Source of the DNA: Roseiarcus sp050013275
GTDB lineage: Bacteria > Pseudomonadota > Alphaproteobacteria > Rhizobiales > Beijerinckiaceae
NCBI GenBank assembly: GCA_050013275.1
Contig: JBEKFO010000005.1
Coordinates: 1-29,679 of the forward strand
Direction: 5' to 3'
DNA: 29,679 nucleotides
Below are positions 8,412 to 16,679 of this stretch, piece after piece. The notes under the pieces were generated by a model. It searched no databases. It was not told the DNA's origin and worked only from the letters and a program-made list of their open reading frames with translations. The position numbers and the translations under genes were made by a program. Every line of letters starts with the position of its first letter. Within the stretch, counting starts at the first letter, position 1.

Positions 8412-9326
8412 ATGGTCGCCCTGCTGCAGATCATATTCGACGCGCTGAGCCTGGGCAGCCTCTACGCTCTCGGCGCAATCGGCATCGCGCTGATTTTCGG
8501 CGTGATGCGACTCGTAAACTTCGCCCATGGCGACTTCATCGCGTTCTGCGTCTTCGCGCTGCTCTGGCCCTCGATCGACGCCACCGCGATTCTCTTCTTT
8601 GGCGCTTTGCCCACCATTGTGCTCGTGCCGTTGATCCTTTTCATCGGGGCTGGGCTCTCGGTGTTGTCGGAAGTCGTCGTCTTCCGCCGCTTCCGAAACT
8701 CCAATCCGGCCACGATGATGATCACCTCCTTCGCGCTTGGGTTCGTCATCCGCTACGCGTTGCTGATGCTGTACTCCAGCCGGCCGAAATCGATCGAGCT
8801 TTGGCCGAGCCTGAGCTTGCCGGTGGAATTTCTGGGGGCCCACATTCCGCTGCTGCAGGTGGTCACGATCGCCATTACGGTCGTCGTGCTGACCGCGTTG
8901 ACCTTGTTCCTCAAGCACACGCGCTTCGGCCTGGAGATGCGCGCGGCTGCGGACAATTTCACGATGGCGCGCATGCTCGGCGTGCGGGCCAATCGCGTGA
9001 TCATGCTTGCATTCGCGCTCAGCGGCATGCTGGCGGCTACGATCGGCCTGATTCTGGCGACGCAGACCGGCACGGCCGACATTCAGATGGGCGCCTCCAT
9101 CATGCTCGTCGCCTTCATCGCGACGGTGATAGGCGGTCTCGGCAATCTCGTCGGCGCCGTTGTCGCCGGCTTCCTCATCGGGGGCGCCAGCGTGCTCATG
9201 CAGGTGGTGCTGCCGCTCGATGCGCGTCCGTTTCGTGACGCATTCGTCTACGGCGCCGTGATCGTCACCCTTCTGTTGAAGCCGGACGGCCTGTTCGCGG
9301 CCAAATCCGCCAAGCGGAGGGTCTGA
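8412..9326 (+). CDS. livH: Branched-chain amino-acid-type ABC importer permease, LivH family
   Basis: This 304-residue, strongly hydrophobic inner-membrane protein begins with the LivH pattern DALSLGSLYALGAIGIALIF and GVMRLVNFAHGDF. It has about eight membrane segments. The conserved cytoplasmic coupling region FGLEMRAAADNFTMARMLG (about 177-195) matches the loop where LIV permeases contact the ATPases. ATG 8412 follows the livF stop by two bases. It forms the transmembrane pore with LivM. Substrate cannot be read from the permease. Confidence 0.93.
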   Translation: MVALLQIIFDALSLGSLYALGAIGIALIFGVMRLVNFAHGDFIAFCVFALLWPSIDATAILFFGALPTIVLVPLILFIGAGLSVLSEVVVFRRFRNSNPATMMITSFALGFVIRYALLMLYSSRPKSIELWPSLSLPVEFLGAHIPLLQVVTIAITVVVLTALTLFLKHTRFGLEMRAAADNFTMARMLGVRANRVIMLAFALSGMLAATIGLILATQTGTADIQMGASIMLVAFIATVIGGLGNLVGAVVAGFLIGGASVLMQVVLPLDARPFRDAFVYGAVIVTLLLKPDGLFAAKSAKRRV

Positions 9327-9328
9327 CG

Positions 9329-10375
9329 ATGAGCGCCCGCCCCTCGCTGCTCGCCCGGACGATCTCGACGCCGGTCATTCTCGTCGTGGCGCTTGTCATC
9401 ATCGCCGCCGCTGCCGCGTCGTTCGCCGGCGGCCCGCTGACGCGCACGGTGACGGAGATGTTCATCCGCGTGATGATCGTCGTCGGCCTTTACACCTTCA
9501 TCGGCAATTCCGGGGTGATCAGTTTCGGCCAGATAGGATTCATGTGCCTGGGCGCCTATGCGACAGCCTGGTTCACCATCCCGCCGGCGATGAAGAGGTT
9601 CTCTCTGCGCGGGCTGCCCGACATCATCGCTCACAACCAGCTGCCGTTTCCCGTTTCGCTGGCGCTGGCGACGATTTTCACCGCCGCCGTCGCCTATGTC
9701 TTTGGGCGCGTGCTCATGCGCCTGAGCGGCATCGCGGCGTCGATCGCCACGTTCGCGATGCTGGCCGTCATCAACACGGTGTATTCGAATTGGCAGTCCG
9801 TGACCGGCGCGACGAGCTCGATCGTCGGAATTCCGATGAGAACGGGACTCTGGACCGCGCTGGCCGGCGCCGTGGCGGCGATCGTCGTCGCCTATCTCTA
9901 TGCGATTTCACGCTCGGGCCTCGCGCTACGCGCTTCGCGCGATGAGGAGGTGGCGGCGAGCGCATCGGGCGTCGATATGGTTCGCGAGCGACTGGTCGCC
10001 TTCGTGCTCAGCGCAGCGATCATCGGCTTGGCCGGGGCGCTTTACGCGCATTTTCTCGGCGTCGTGAACCCGGACGCCTTCTACATGAATCTCACCTTCA
10101 TCACACTATCGATGCTGGTCGTCGGCGGCATGAACAGCCTTTCCGGCGCGGTGGTCGGCGTCGTGGCGCTGTCGAGCATCATCGAAGCGCTTCGGTGGTT
10201 GGAGAAGGGGATCGATGTCGGCGTTGCGACGCTGTCCATCCCAAACGGGGTTCAGGAGATCGCAATCGGAGCGATCATGATTGTCATCCTCATGTTCCGT
10301 CCGACGGGGTTGACGCGGAATCGTGAAATCGTGTGGCGGCGCTGGCCGTTCGCTCGACAAGCCGACCCGGGGTGA
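9329..10375 (+). CDS. livM: Branched-chain amino-acid-type ABC importer permease, LivM family
   Basis: The 348-residue membrane protein has the LivM features: YTFIGNSGVISFGQIGFMCL near residues 52-71, a repeated hydrophobic core, and the coupling loop LRASRDEEVAASASGVD (about 206-222). GGAGG at 9316-9320 lies eight bases before the ATG, and the gene starts two bases after the livH stop. It is the second half of the translocation pathway. A 54-base gap separates it from the binding-protein gene, the widest gap in the operon so far, although no terminator is visible in it. Confidence 0.93.
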   Translation: MSARPSLLARTISTPVILVVALVIIAAAAASFAGGPLTRTVTEMFIRVMIVVGLYTFIGNSGVISFGQIGFMCLGAYATAWFTIPPAMKRFSLRGLPDIIAHNQLPFPVSLALATIFTAAVAYVFGRVLMRLSGIAASIATFAMLAVINTVYSNWQSVTGATSSIVGIPMRTGLWTALAGAVAAIVVAYLYAISRSGLALRASRDEEVAASASGVDMVRERLVAFVLSAAIIGLAGALYAHFLGVVNPDAFYMNLTFITLSMLVVGGMNSLSGAVVGVVALSSIIEALRWLEKGIDVGVATLSIPNGVQEIAIGAIMIVILMFRPTGLTRNREIVWRRWPFARQADPG

Positions 10376-10429
10376 CAAGGGCTTTCCGGAGTCGGCGATC
10401 AGGGGGCGCGTGGCGCCAAGGAGGGAAGA

Positions 10430-11623
10430 ATGAATAGCGTATTGAAATTGGGGACGGCGATCCTGTTGGGATCGCTCACAATCGGCGTCGGCGCCGCGCG
10501 AGCGGCCGACGATATCGTCGTCGGTTTCGCTACCGCCGCCTCGGGCTTCATGCAGGCTTACGACAAGCCCGCGCAAGACGCGGCGATGATCCGCATCGAC
10601 GAGATCAACAAAGCGGGCGGACTGCTCGGCCGCAAGATCAAAGTCGTGACGGCCGACACAAAGACGGACCGCGCCGAAGGCGCCAAAGCCGGCCTCGAAG
10701 TGCTCGACAAGGGCGCCGATCTCGTCATCGTTTCCTGCGATTACGACTTCGGCTCTCCGGCTGCGCTTGCGGCGGAAAGCGCCGGCAAGGTGTCGTTCTT
10801 CCTCTGCGCGGAATCGATCAAGGCTGGCATCCAGGGCGTCGGGCCGCATTCGTTCTCGGCGTCGGTTCTCGCCGCGGTGCAGGGCGCGACGATGGCGGAG
10901 TGGGCCTACAACAAGAAGAGCGCGCGCACGTTCTATCGCTTGCTCGACACCTGGACGGAATACAACAAGGGCATCTGTGACGGATTCGACTGGATGATGC
11001 CGCGCCTGAAAGACGCCAAGCTGGTGGGCAGCGACACCTTCAAGAACGATGACGCCTCGATTGCGGCTCAGATCACCCGCATCAAGAGCCTGCCCAACGA
11101 ACCTGACGCCATTATGCTGTGCTCGATGATGCCCGGCGTCGTCAGCGCAATCAAGCAGGTCCGCGCCGCGGGCATCAAATCGATGATCATCAACGGCTCG
11201 GGCGTCGACGGCAGCTATTGGCTCAACGCCGTCCCGGACCTCTCCAACTTCTACGTGCCGGTTCAGGGCTCGATCTACGGTGACGATCCCAATCCGAAAG
11301 TCACGGAGTTCAACAAGCGCTATAAGGAGGCGACCGGCGGCGATCCTTCGAGCCAGTACGTCTATCCCGGCTACGTGCTGATCGACCTGTGGGCCAAGGC
11401 TGTCGAGCGCGCCAAGTCGACCGACGCCGACAAGGTTGTCGCGGAGTTGGAAAAGATGAAGGATGAGCAGACTTTGTTCGGCCCGCGCACGTTCACCTCG
11501 GAAATTCACCATCAAAATCGCGGCCGCTATCTGATCGTCGACGTCGAAAAGGGCAAGCCGAAGGTCGTCGACAGTTGGACGATTTCCGAGCCGATCCCCG
11601 TCGCGACGTTGCTGAAGAACTGA
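10430..11623 (+). CDS. Periplasmic substrate-binding protein of the LIV-type ABC importer
   Basis: The 397-residue product begins with a Sec signal peptide (lysine at 6, hydrophobic 7-20, AARA-ADD near 25/26) and then has the type I periplasmic binding fold. IDEINKAGGLLGRKIKVV is the usual LivK-like N-lobe signature and AALAAESAGKVSFFLCAESI resembles the hinge area. A strong AAGGAGGG ribosome site precedes ATG 10430. Binding proteins must be made in excess over the membrane components. The separate strong ribosome site and the stem-loop just downstream fit that need. It captures the importer ligand, inferred here to be a lactam or omega-amino acid such as 5-aminovalerate; ordinary branched amino acids cannot be excluded. 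Confidence 0.92.
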   Translation: MNSVLKLGTAILLGSLTIGVGAARAADDIVVGFATAASGFMQAYDKPAQDAAMIRIDEINKAGGLLGRKIKVVTADTKTDRAEGAKAGLEVLDKGADLVIVSCDYDFGSPAALAAESAGKVSFFLCAESIKAGIQGVGPHSFSASVLAAVQGATMAEWAYNKKSARTFYRLLDTWTEYNKGICDGFDWMMPRLKDAKLVGSDTFKNDDASIAAQITRIKSLPNEPDAIMLCSMMPGVVSAIKQVRAAGIKSMIINGSGVDGSYWLNAVPDLSNFYVPVQGSIYGDDPNPKVTEFNKRYKEATGGDPSSQYVYPGYVLIDLWAKAVERAKSTDADKVVAELEKMKDEQTLFGPRTFTSEIHHQNRGRYLIVDVEKGKPKVVDSWTISEPIPVATLLKN

Positions 11624-11643
11624 TCGTCGGGTCCGTGAAGAGC

Positions 11644-11668
11644 GGGGCGGCCCTTGTGCGGCCGCCCT
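11644..11668 (+). promoter_or_regulatory. Intercistronic GC-rich stem-loop after the binding-protein gene
   Basis: GGGCGGCC at 11645-11652 pairs perfectly with GGCCGCCC at 11660-11667 across a seven-base loop, with a possible G-U extension at the base. There is no run of T after it, so it is a poor intrinsic terminator. Such hairpins after binding-protein genes commonly protect the 3' end of the upstream message or partly attenuate transcription. It lies in the 158-base gap before the aminotransferase gene. Confidence 0.5.
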
Positions 11669-11781
11669 CGTTCGCAAGCCTGGACGCGGGACGCAAGTCC
11701 GGCGGCGGCGTCGAAGAACGAGCGCGCCGCCGGGGCCTATCGGGTGAACGAAACGAAATCATCAAGAGAAGGAAGGGCGCG

Positions 11782-13086
11782 ATGACGACCAATTCCGAAC
11801 TGAAGAAACGACAGGCCGCCGCCGTCGCCGGAGGCGTCGCGACAAAGGGCGTCTACGCAGCGCGCGCCGAAAACGCTCTCATTTTCGACGTCGAGGGCCA
11901 TCGCTACGTCGATTTCGCGGCCGGCATTGCGGTGACCAACACCGGCCACCGTCATCCGAAGGTGATGGCGGCGGTGTTACAACAAGCGAGCGCCTTCACT
12001 CACACCTGCTTCCACGTCTCGCCTTACGAGAGCTACATTGCGCTCGCGGAAAAGCTGAACGCGCTTGTCGATACGGGCGAAGAGAATCGCGCGATGTTCG
12101 CGACGACCGGCGCGGAAGCGGTCGAAAACGCGATCAAGGTCGCGCGCGCGTTTACCGGCCGGCCGGGCGTCGTCGCCTTTTCCGGCGCCTTCCATGGTCG
12201 TACGCTCATGGGAATGGCGCTCACCGGCAAGGTCCTGCCCTATAAGAAGAACTTTGGACCTTTCCCGGCTGAGGTTTTCCACGCCCCGTTCCCCAACGCG
12301 TTCCACGGCGTCAGCGAAGCTGAAGCGATCGCCGGCCTGGAGCGCCTTTTTGCCGCCGATGTCGATGCGGCTCGCATAGCCGCGTTCATCATCGAGCCGG
12401 TTCAGGGCGAGGGGGGCTTCAACATCGCTCCCGCCGAATTCCTCAAACGGCTGCGCGCGATTGCGGACGAGCACGGCATCGTGCTGATCGCCGACGAAGT
12501 GCAGGGCGGCATGGCGCGCACGGGCAAGATCTTGTCCATCGAACACTCCGGCGTGAAGCCGGACATCGTGACGCTCGCCAAAGGCCTTGCAGGCGGATTT
12601 CCTTTGTCCGCCGTCGTCGGCAAGGCGCGCATCATGGACGCGGCGCACCCCGGCGGCCTCGGCGGCACTTACGCCGGCAGCCCCATTGGCCTGGCCGCCG
12701 CTCATGCCGTGCTCGAGGTCATCGACGAGGAAGGCCTCTGCGCAAGGGCCACGAAGATCGGCGCGCGCATGACGGATTTTCTCAACTCGCTCGCGGCTCG
12801 TCAGGGCATGGAATGGATCGGCGACGTGCGCGGCCTCGGCGCCATGGTGGCGATGGAGTTCGTCGAGGATCGCGCCTCGCGCGCGCCGGCGGCCGCATTG
12901 ACCAGCCGCGTCGTCGCCGAAGCGGAGAAGCGCGGCCTGATCCTCCTTTCGTGCGGCACGCGCGCCAACGTCGTGCGCCTGCTGCCGCCGCTGACGATCG
13001 AGGACGCGGTTCTCGACGAAGGCCTGGCCATTCTCGAAGCCGCGATCGAGGCCGCCGTCTCCGGTCACGCGGCGAATGCGGCGTGA
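11782..13086 (+). CDS. gabT: Class III PLP-dependent omega-aminotransferase (4-aminobutyrate / 5-aminovalerate type)
   Basis: The 434-residue protein has the GabT layout: N-terminal GHRYVDFAAGIAVTNTGHRH (39-58), the cofactor-phosphate loop TTGAEAVENAIK (108-119), EPVQGEGG (205-212), the PLP-ring aspartate in ADEVQGG (D238), and the Schiff-base lysine in TLAKG (K267). It moves the terminal amino group of an omega-amino acid to 2-oxoglutarate, giving a semialdehyde and glutamate. ATG 11782 follows GGAAGGG; a longer open frame upstream runs through non-coding sequence. In this operon the next enzymes work on glutaryl-CoA, so 5-aminovalerate (DavT activity) is a better guess than GABA, but sequence alone does not separate them. 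Confidence 0.93.
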   Translation: MTTNSELKKRQAAAVAGGVATKGVYAARAENALIFDVEGHRYVDFAAGIAVTNTGHRHPKVMAAVLQQASAFTHTCFHVSPYESYIALAEKLNALVDTGEENRAMFATTGAEAVENAIKVARAFTGRPGVVAFSGAFHGRTLMGMALTGKVLPYKKNFGPFPAEVFHAPFPNAFHGVSEAEAIAGLERLFAADVDAARIAAFIIEPVQGEGGFNIAPAEFLKRLRAIADEHGIVLIADEVQGGMARTGKILSIEHSGVKPDIVTLAKGLAGGFPLSAVVGKARIMDAAHPGGLGGTYAGSPIGLAAAHAVLEVIDEEGLCARATKIGARMTDFLNSLAARQGMEWIGDVRGLGAMVAMEFVEDRASRAPAAALTSRVVAEAEKRGLILLSCGTRANVVRLLPPLTIEDAVLDEGLAILEAAIEAAVSGHAANAA

Positions 13087-13096
13087 GGGCCAGGCG

Positions 13097-14299
13097 ATGA
13101 ACGACGGTCATGGGCCCAGCCTCGCCCCTTTTCAGTGGGACGACCCTCTGCTCCTCGAGAGCGAACTGAACGAAGACGAGCGGATGATCCGCGACTCGGC
13201 GCGCGGTTTCGCCGCCAACGAGCTCGCGCCTCGCGTGGAGCGCGCCTATCTCGACGAGACGACCGACCCGAAGCTCTTTCGCTTGATGGGCGAAGCCGGT
13301 CTGTTGGGCGTCACCTTGCCGGAGGAATTCGGTTGCGCCGGCGCCGGCTACGTCTCCTATGGCCTCGTCGCGCGCGAAGTCGAGCGCGTCGACTCCGGCT
13401 TCCGCTCGATGATGAGCGTGCAAAGCTCGCTGGTGATGTATCCGATTTACGCCTACGGCGACGCCGACCAGCGCAAGAAGTATTTGCCGGGGCTGGCGCG
13501 CGGCGAATTGATCGGCTGCTTCGGTCTGACCGAGCCGGACGCCGGTTCGGATCCCGGCGGCATGAGGACGCGCGCGGAAAAGATCTCCGGCGGTTATCGC
13601 CTCAACGGCGCAAAGACCTGGATCAGCAATGCGCCGATCGCCGACGTCTTCGTCGTCTGGGCGAAGTCGGCGGCGCACGACAATCAGATCCGCGGCTTCA
13701 TTCTCGAGAAGGGCATGAAGGGCCTGTCCGCGCCCAAGATCGAGGGCAAGCTGAGCCTTCGGGCGTCGATCACCGGCGAAATCGCGCTCGACAACGTCGA
13801 GGTCAAGGACGAGGCGCTTCTGCCGAACGTCTCGGGTCTCAAGGGGCCGTTCGGTTGCCTCAATCGCGCGCGTTACGGCATTTCCTGGGGCGTCCTGGGC
13901 GCGGCCGAGGACTGCTGGCTGCGGGCGCGCCAATATGGCCTCGACCGCAAGCAATTCGGCCGTCCGTTGGCGGCCACGCAGCTCTTTCAGAAGAAGCTCG
14001 CGGACATGCAGACCAAGATCGCGCTGGGGCTGCAAGGCTCGCTGCGGGTCGGACGCCTGCTCGACGAAGGCCGCGCGGCCCCGGAGATGATCTCGATGAT
14101 GAAGCGCAACAACTGCGGCGAGGCCTTGGACGTCGCTCGGACGGCGCGCGACATGCACGGAGGCAACGGCATCCAGATCGGCTATCACGTCATGCGTCAT
14201 GCGACCAACCTGGAGACCGTCAACACCTACGAGGGAACGCATGACGTGCATGCGCTCATCCTCGGCCGGGCGCAGACCGGCCTGCAGGCGTTCTGCTGA
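13097..14299 (+). CDS. gcdH: Glutaryl-CoA dehydrogenase
   Basis: The 400-residue flavoprotein is an acyl-CoA dehydrogenase with features specific to glutaryl-CoA dehydrogenase: GFRSMMSVQSSLVMYPI (101-117), CFGLTEPDAGSDPGGM (141-156), KTWISNAP (173-180) and the C-terminal NTYEGTHDVHALILGRA (376-392) with catalytic base Glu379. The family oxidises and decarboxylates glutaryl-CoA to crotonyl-CoA, passing electrons to ETF. The start is ATG 13097, with GAGGG seven bases upstream and a ten-base gap from the aminotransferase stop. This enzyme is the strongest clue that the operon handles a five-carbon dicarboxylate, and it is followed by its usual partner, a family III CoA-transferase. Confidence 0.95.
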   Translation: MNDGHGPSLAPFQWDDPLLLESELNEDERMIRDSARGFAANELAPRVERAYLDETTDPKLFRLMGEAGLLGVTLPEEFGCAGAGYVSYGLVAREVERVDSGFRSMMSVQSSLVMYPIYAYGDADQRKKYLPGLARGELIGCFGLTEPDAGSDPGGMRTRAEKISGGYRLNGAKTWISNAPIADVFVVWAKSAAHDNQIRGFILEKGMKGLSAPKIEGKLSLRASITGEIALDNVEVKDEALLPNVSGLKGPFGCLNRARYGISWGVLGAAEDCWLRARQYGLDRKQFGRPLAATQLFQKKLADMQTKIALGLQGSLRVGRLLDEGRAAPEMISMMKRNNCGEALDVARTARDMHGGNGIQIGYHVMRHATNLETVNTYEGTHDVHALILGRAQTGLQAFC

Positions 14300-14301
14300 C
14301 C

Positions 14302-15441
14302 ATGTCCGCTCTCAAGGGCGTGCGCGTCGTCGAACTCGCGCGGATTCTCGCCGGTCCCTGGATCGGGCAGACGCTCGCCGATCTCGGAGCGGACGTCGTC
14401 AAGGTCGAAAGCCCCGAGGGAGACGACACCCGCCGCTGGGGTCCGCCGTTTCTGGAGACGGACGGCGAGCGCGCGGCGGCCTATTTCCATGGCTGTAACC
14501 GCGGCAAGCGATCGATCGTGGCGGACTTCGCGACCGAACGCGGCCGCGAGATCGTGCGCCGGCTCGCCGCGCGATCGGATGTCTTGATCGAAAATTTCCG
14601 CGTCGGCGGGCTCAAGAAATTCGGCCTCGACTACGCGAGTCTGAGCGAGCTCAATTCGCGGCTCATCTACTGCTCGGTGACCGGGTTCGGTCAGACCGGC
14701 CCCTATGCGCAGCGCGCCGGCTACGACTTCTTGATTCAGGGAATGTCCGGCTACATGGACGTCACCGGCGAGCCCGACGGCGAACCGCAAAAGGTCGGCG
14801 TCGCGGTGTCCGATCTCTATACCGGCCTTTACGGCGTGATCGCCGTCGAGGCGGCGTTGTTCCAGCGCGAAAGGACCGGCCGCGGCCAATATGTCGACCT
14901 CGCGCTTTTCGACACCATGGGGGCGATGCTCGCGAACCAGGCAATGAACTTTCTCGCCTCGGGGGTCGCGCCGCGCCGCATGGGCAACGCGCATCCGAAT
15001 ATTGCGCCCTACCAAACCTTCGCCGTGTCGGACGGCTTCATCATCATCGCCGTCGGCAACGACCAGCAGTTTTCTCGCCTGTGCGAGACGCTCGGCCTTG
15101 AGTCGCTCGGCGGCGACGAGCGGTTCCGAACCAACGCCGCGCGGGTGGAAAACCGCGCGGCGCTGGCCGAGGCGCTCGGCGCTGCGATCAAGGCGTGGGG
15201 CCGCGACCCTTTGCTCGCCGCTTTGGAAAAGGCCGTCGTCCCCGCCGGCCCGATCAATTCGATCGCCGACCTCTTCGCCGATCCGCAATTCCGCTCGCGC
15301 GGAATGCTGATCGCTCCGGGCGGAACGCCCGGCGTTCGCGCCCCGCTCGTCATGAGCGAAAGCCCGCTCGCGCTCGACCGTCGTTCCCCGAAGCTGGGCG
15401 AGCACGGCGCCGAGATCCTCGCGGAAATCGGCCTCGATTAG
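14302..15441 (+). CDS. gcdG: Class III (CaiB/BaiF) CoA-transferase, probable succinyl-CoA:glutarate CoA-transferase
   Basis: The 379-residue protein has the class III CoA-transferase pattern: ELARILAGPWIGQTLADLGA at 11-30, KVESPEGDDTRRWGPPF at 34-50, NRGKRSIVADF at 66-76 and the catalytic aspartate in VAVSDLYTGLYG (D171). The C-terminus contains the PAGPIN segment usual in this family. It starts two bases after gcdH. In Pseudomonas and mammals (GcdG, SUGCT) the homologue beside or working with GcdH activates glutarate using succinyl-CoA, which fits here. Other dicarboxylate or carnitine-type substrates are possible, but the pairing makes glutarate most likely. It is the last gene of the operon. 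Confidence 0.9.
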   Translation: MSALKGVRVVELARILAGPWIGQTLADLGADVVKVESPEGDDTRRWGPPFLETDGERAAAYFHGCNRGKRSIVADFATERGREIVRRLAARSDVLIENFRVGGLKKFGLDYASLSELNSRLIYCSVTGFGQTGPYAQRAGYDFLIQGMSGYMDVTGEPDGEPQKVGVAVSDLYTGLYGVIAVEAALFQRERTGRGQYVDLALFDTMGAMLANQAMNFLASGVAPRRMGNAHPNIAPYQTFAVSDGFIIIAVGNDQQFSRLCETLGLESLGGDERFRTNAARVENRAALAEALGAAIKAWGRDPLLAALEKAVVPAGPINSIADLFADPQFRSRGMLIAPGGTPGVRAPLVMSESPLALDRRSPKLGEHGAEILAEIGLD

Positions 15442-15887
15442 CCCCCCGCCGGGTTGAAGCGCGCGCAACGCCGCTCGCCGAGCGCCGGCTCGGTTCAAGT
15501 CGGCCGTCCGGCGCGCTCGCTACATGACGCTGGAAACCATGGCGGTCTTGAGCGATGAACCCGTCGTCGGATTGCCCGCCGTGGCTATCTGACCAATCCG
15601 GCCGATGCCGGAAATCGTCGTGGTCCAGCCCTTAGCCACACCACGCCAGGGGAGATGATTCTATTCGATTGGTGGGAATGCGCCACGGCGAATTGCATGT
15701 CGGCGCGCCCGTCTCACGCGAGGACCTTTTTCGTCACCCGCCACGACCGCCGCGTCAATCGCTTCAACCCCTCGGCTAGTGGTTATGACGTCGCACCGTA
15801 ACGCGAGCGCGCCACTTTCCGGCGAATGTCGGGTATAAACGGCGGCATTGGGGCGCTTACCGCTAAGCGGCGATGGAGGGACAAGGC
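15442..15887. other. Gene-poor gap between the catabolic operon and the membrane protein gene
   Basis: About 446 bases hold no recognisable gene. Apart from the hairpin near its left end there is only a short open frame beginning at ATG 15524 (22 codons) without a clear ribosome site, and a TATAAA at 15834-15839 that could be a -10 element but lacks a good -35. No insertion-sequence ends, tRNA or att-like duplication were recognised. It may contain the promoter for the next gene pair. Confidence 0.5.
15478..15493 (+). terminator. Possible operon-end hairpin after the CoA-transferase gene
   Basis: CCGAGC and GCTCGG form a perfect six-base stem around GCCG. An outer TTGAA at 15454-15458 can pair with TTCAA at 15494-15498. 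There is no T-run after it, so it may terminate weakly, mark a processed 3' end or be chance in GC-rich DNA. Its position 37 bases past the last operon gene supports a 3'-end role. Confidence 0.3.
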
Positions 15888-16679
15888 GTGTATTGCCGAC
15901 GCGATTTAGTCGAAGTGGTAACGACGACCGCTCGATTCTTGGCATTTCGGAGCGCCACCCCCGATCTCAAGCGTTTGGGGCCACTCTATCTCGCCCTCGG
16001 CCTCGCCGTCGTGTGGCTGGTTGGGATCGTTCGCCACATCGGCATGCCGAACCTAACGATATGGCAGTATCTCGGGTTCGATTCGGTCGCCTATATCTTC
16101 ATTCTCGCCGCGATCCTCTGGCTCATTGTCTGGCCGCTGCGCCCTCAGAATTGGAGCTATTTCATTGTCCTCATATTCGTGACGATGACCGCCGCTCCCG
16201 CCATTCTTTATGGCTTGGCGCCGGCGCTTGGGTTGCTCGGGCCGTCCGGCGAGTGGCGCGGCGATTATTTCGTTGTCGACGCCCATTGGTACGACCGTTC
16301 CGAATATGCCGAATACGTAGCTCAGCGCGTGCGCCCGCTAAGGCTCCTCCTGCTTCTCGTCGTAGCTTCCTGGCGCGTCGGGTTGCTGTCAAAATTTCTC
16401 TCGCGCTCGGCGAAGCTCGGCGACTTCGCTGTCCTCATCGGAACCCTGTTGCCGCTTTCGCTGATCGTGACGACGCTCGCCTTTCTGAATCTGGACAAGG
16501 CAGTCTTCGACGCAATGGGCGGAAAGGTGACGGGGACGCCCGAAGACAACGCCTACGCCGTGCTCGTAATTATCGTCGTTCTGTCATTCTGGGCGTCGCC
16601 GCTTCTGCTCATCGGATATGTCTGGCAGATCGTCGCGGCCTTCATGAGGGGACGCAAGCTCGCGCCGGCGAGACAGTGA
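15888..16679 (+). CDS. Six-TM integral membrane protein of unknown function
   Basis: I do not recognise this family. GTG 15888 is preferred over ATG 15873 because GGAGGG lies seven bases upstream of it, giving 263 residues. About six hydrophobic segments are visible: LGPLYLALGLAVVWLVGIV (about 30-48), VAYIFILAAILWLIVWPL (68-85), FIVLIFVTMTAAPAILYGLA (93-112), LRLLLLLVVASW (about 151-162), a segment near 180-200, and VLVIIVVLSFWASPLLLIGY near 229-248. A hydrophilic loop with EWRGDYFVVDAHWYDRSEY lies between the third and fourth, and the C-terminus is basic. The layout loosely recalls Yip1-like or small polytopic proteins. It overlaps the radical SAM gene by four bases, so the two are coupled and probably act in one process, perhaps handling a membrane-associated substrate. 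Confidence 0.75.
   Translation: MYCRRDLVEVVTTTARFLAFRSATPDLKRLGPLYLALGLAVVWLVGIVRHIGMPNLTIWQYLGFDSVAYIFILAAILWLIVWPLRPQNWSYFIVLIFVTMTAAPAILYGLAPALGLLGPSGEWRGDYFVVDAHWYDRSEYAEYVAQRVRPLRLLLLLVVASWRVGLLSKFLSRSAKLGDFAVLIGTLLPLSLIVTTLAFLNLDKAVFDAMGGKVTGTPEDNAYAVLVIIVVLSFWASPLLLIGYVWQIVAAFMRGRKLAPARQ

Noticed and set aside
15524..15592. 22-codon ORF in the same gap
   Set aside because: There is no upstream Shine-Dalgarno match and the peptide has no recognisable feature.
15661..15945. 94-codon minus-strand ORF in the gap after the CoA-transferase gene
   Set aside because: It crosses the start of the membrane protein gene on the other strand, has no recognisable domain and no clear ribosome site.
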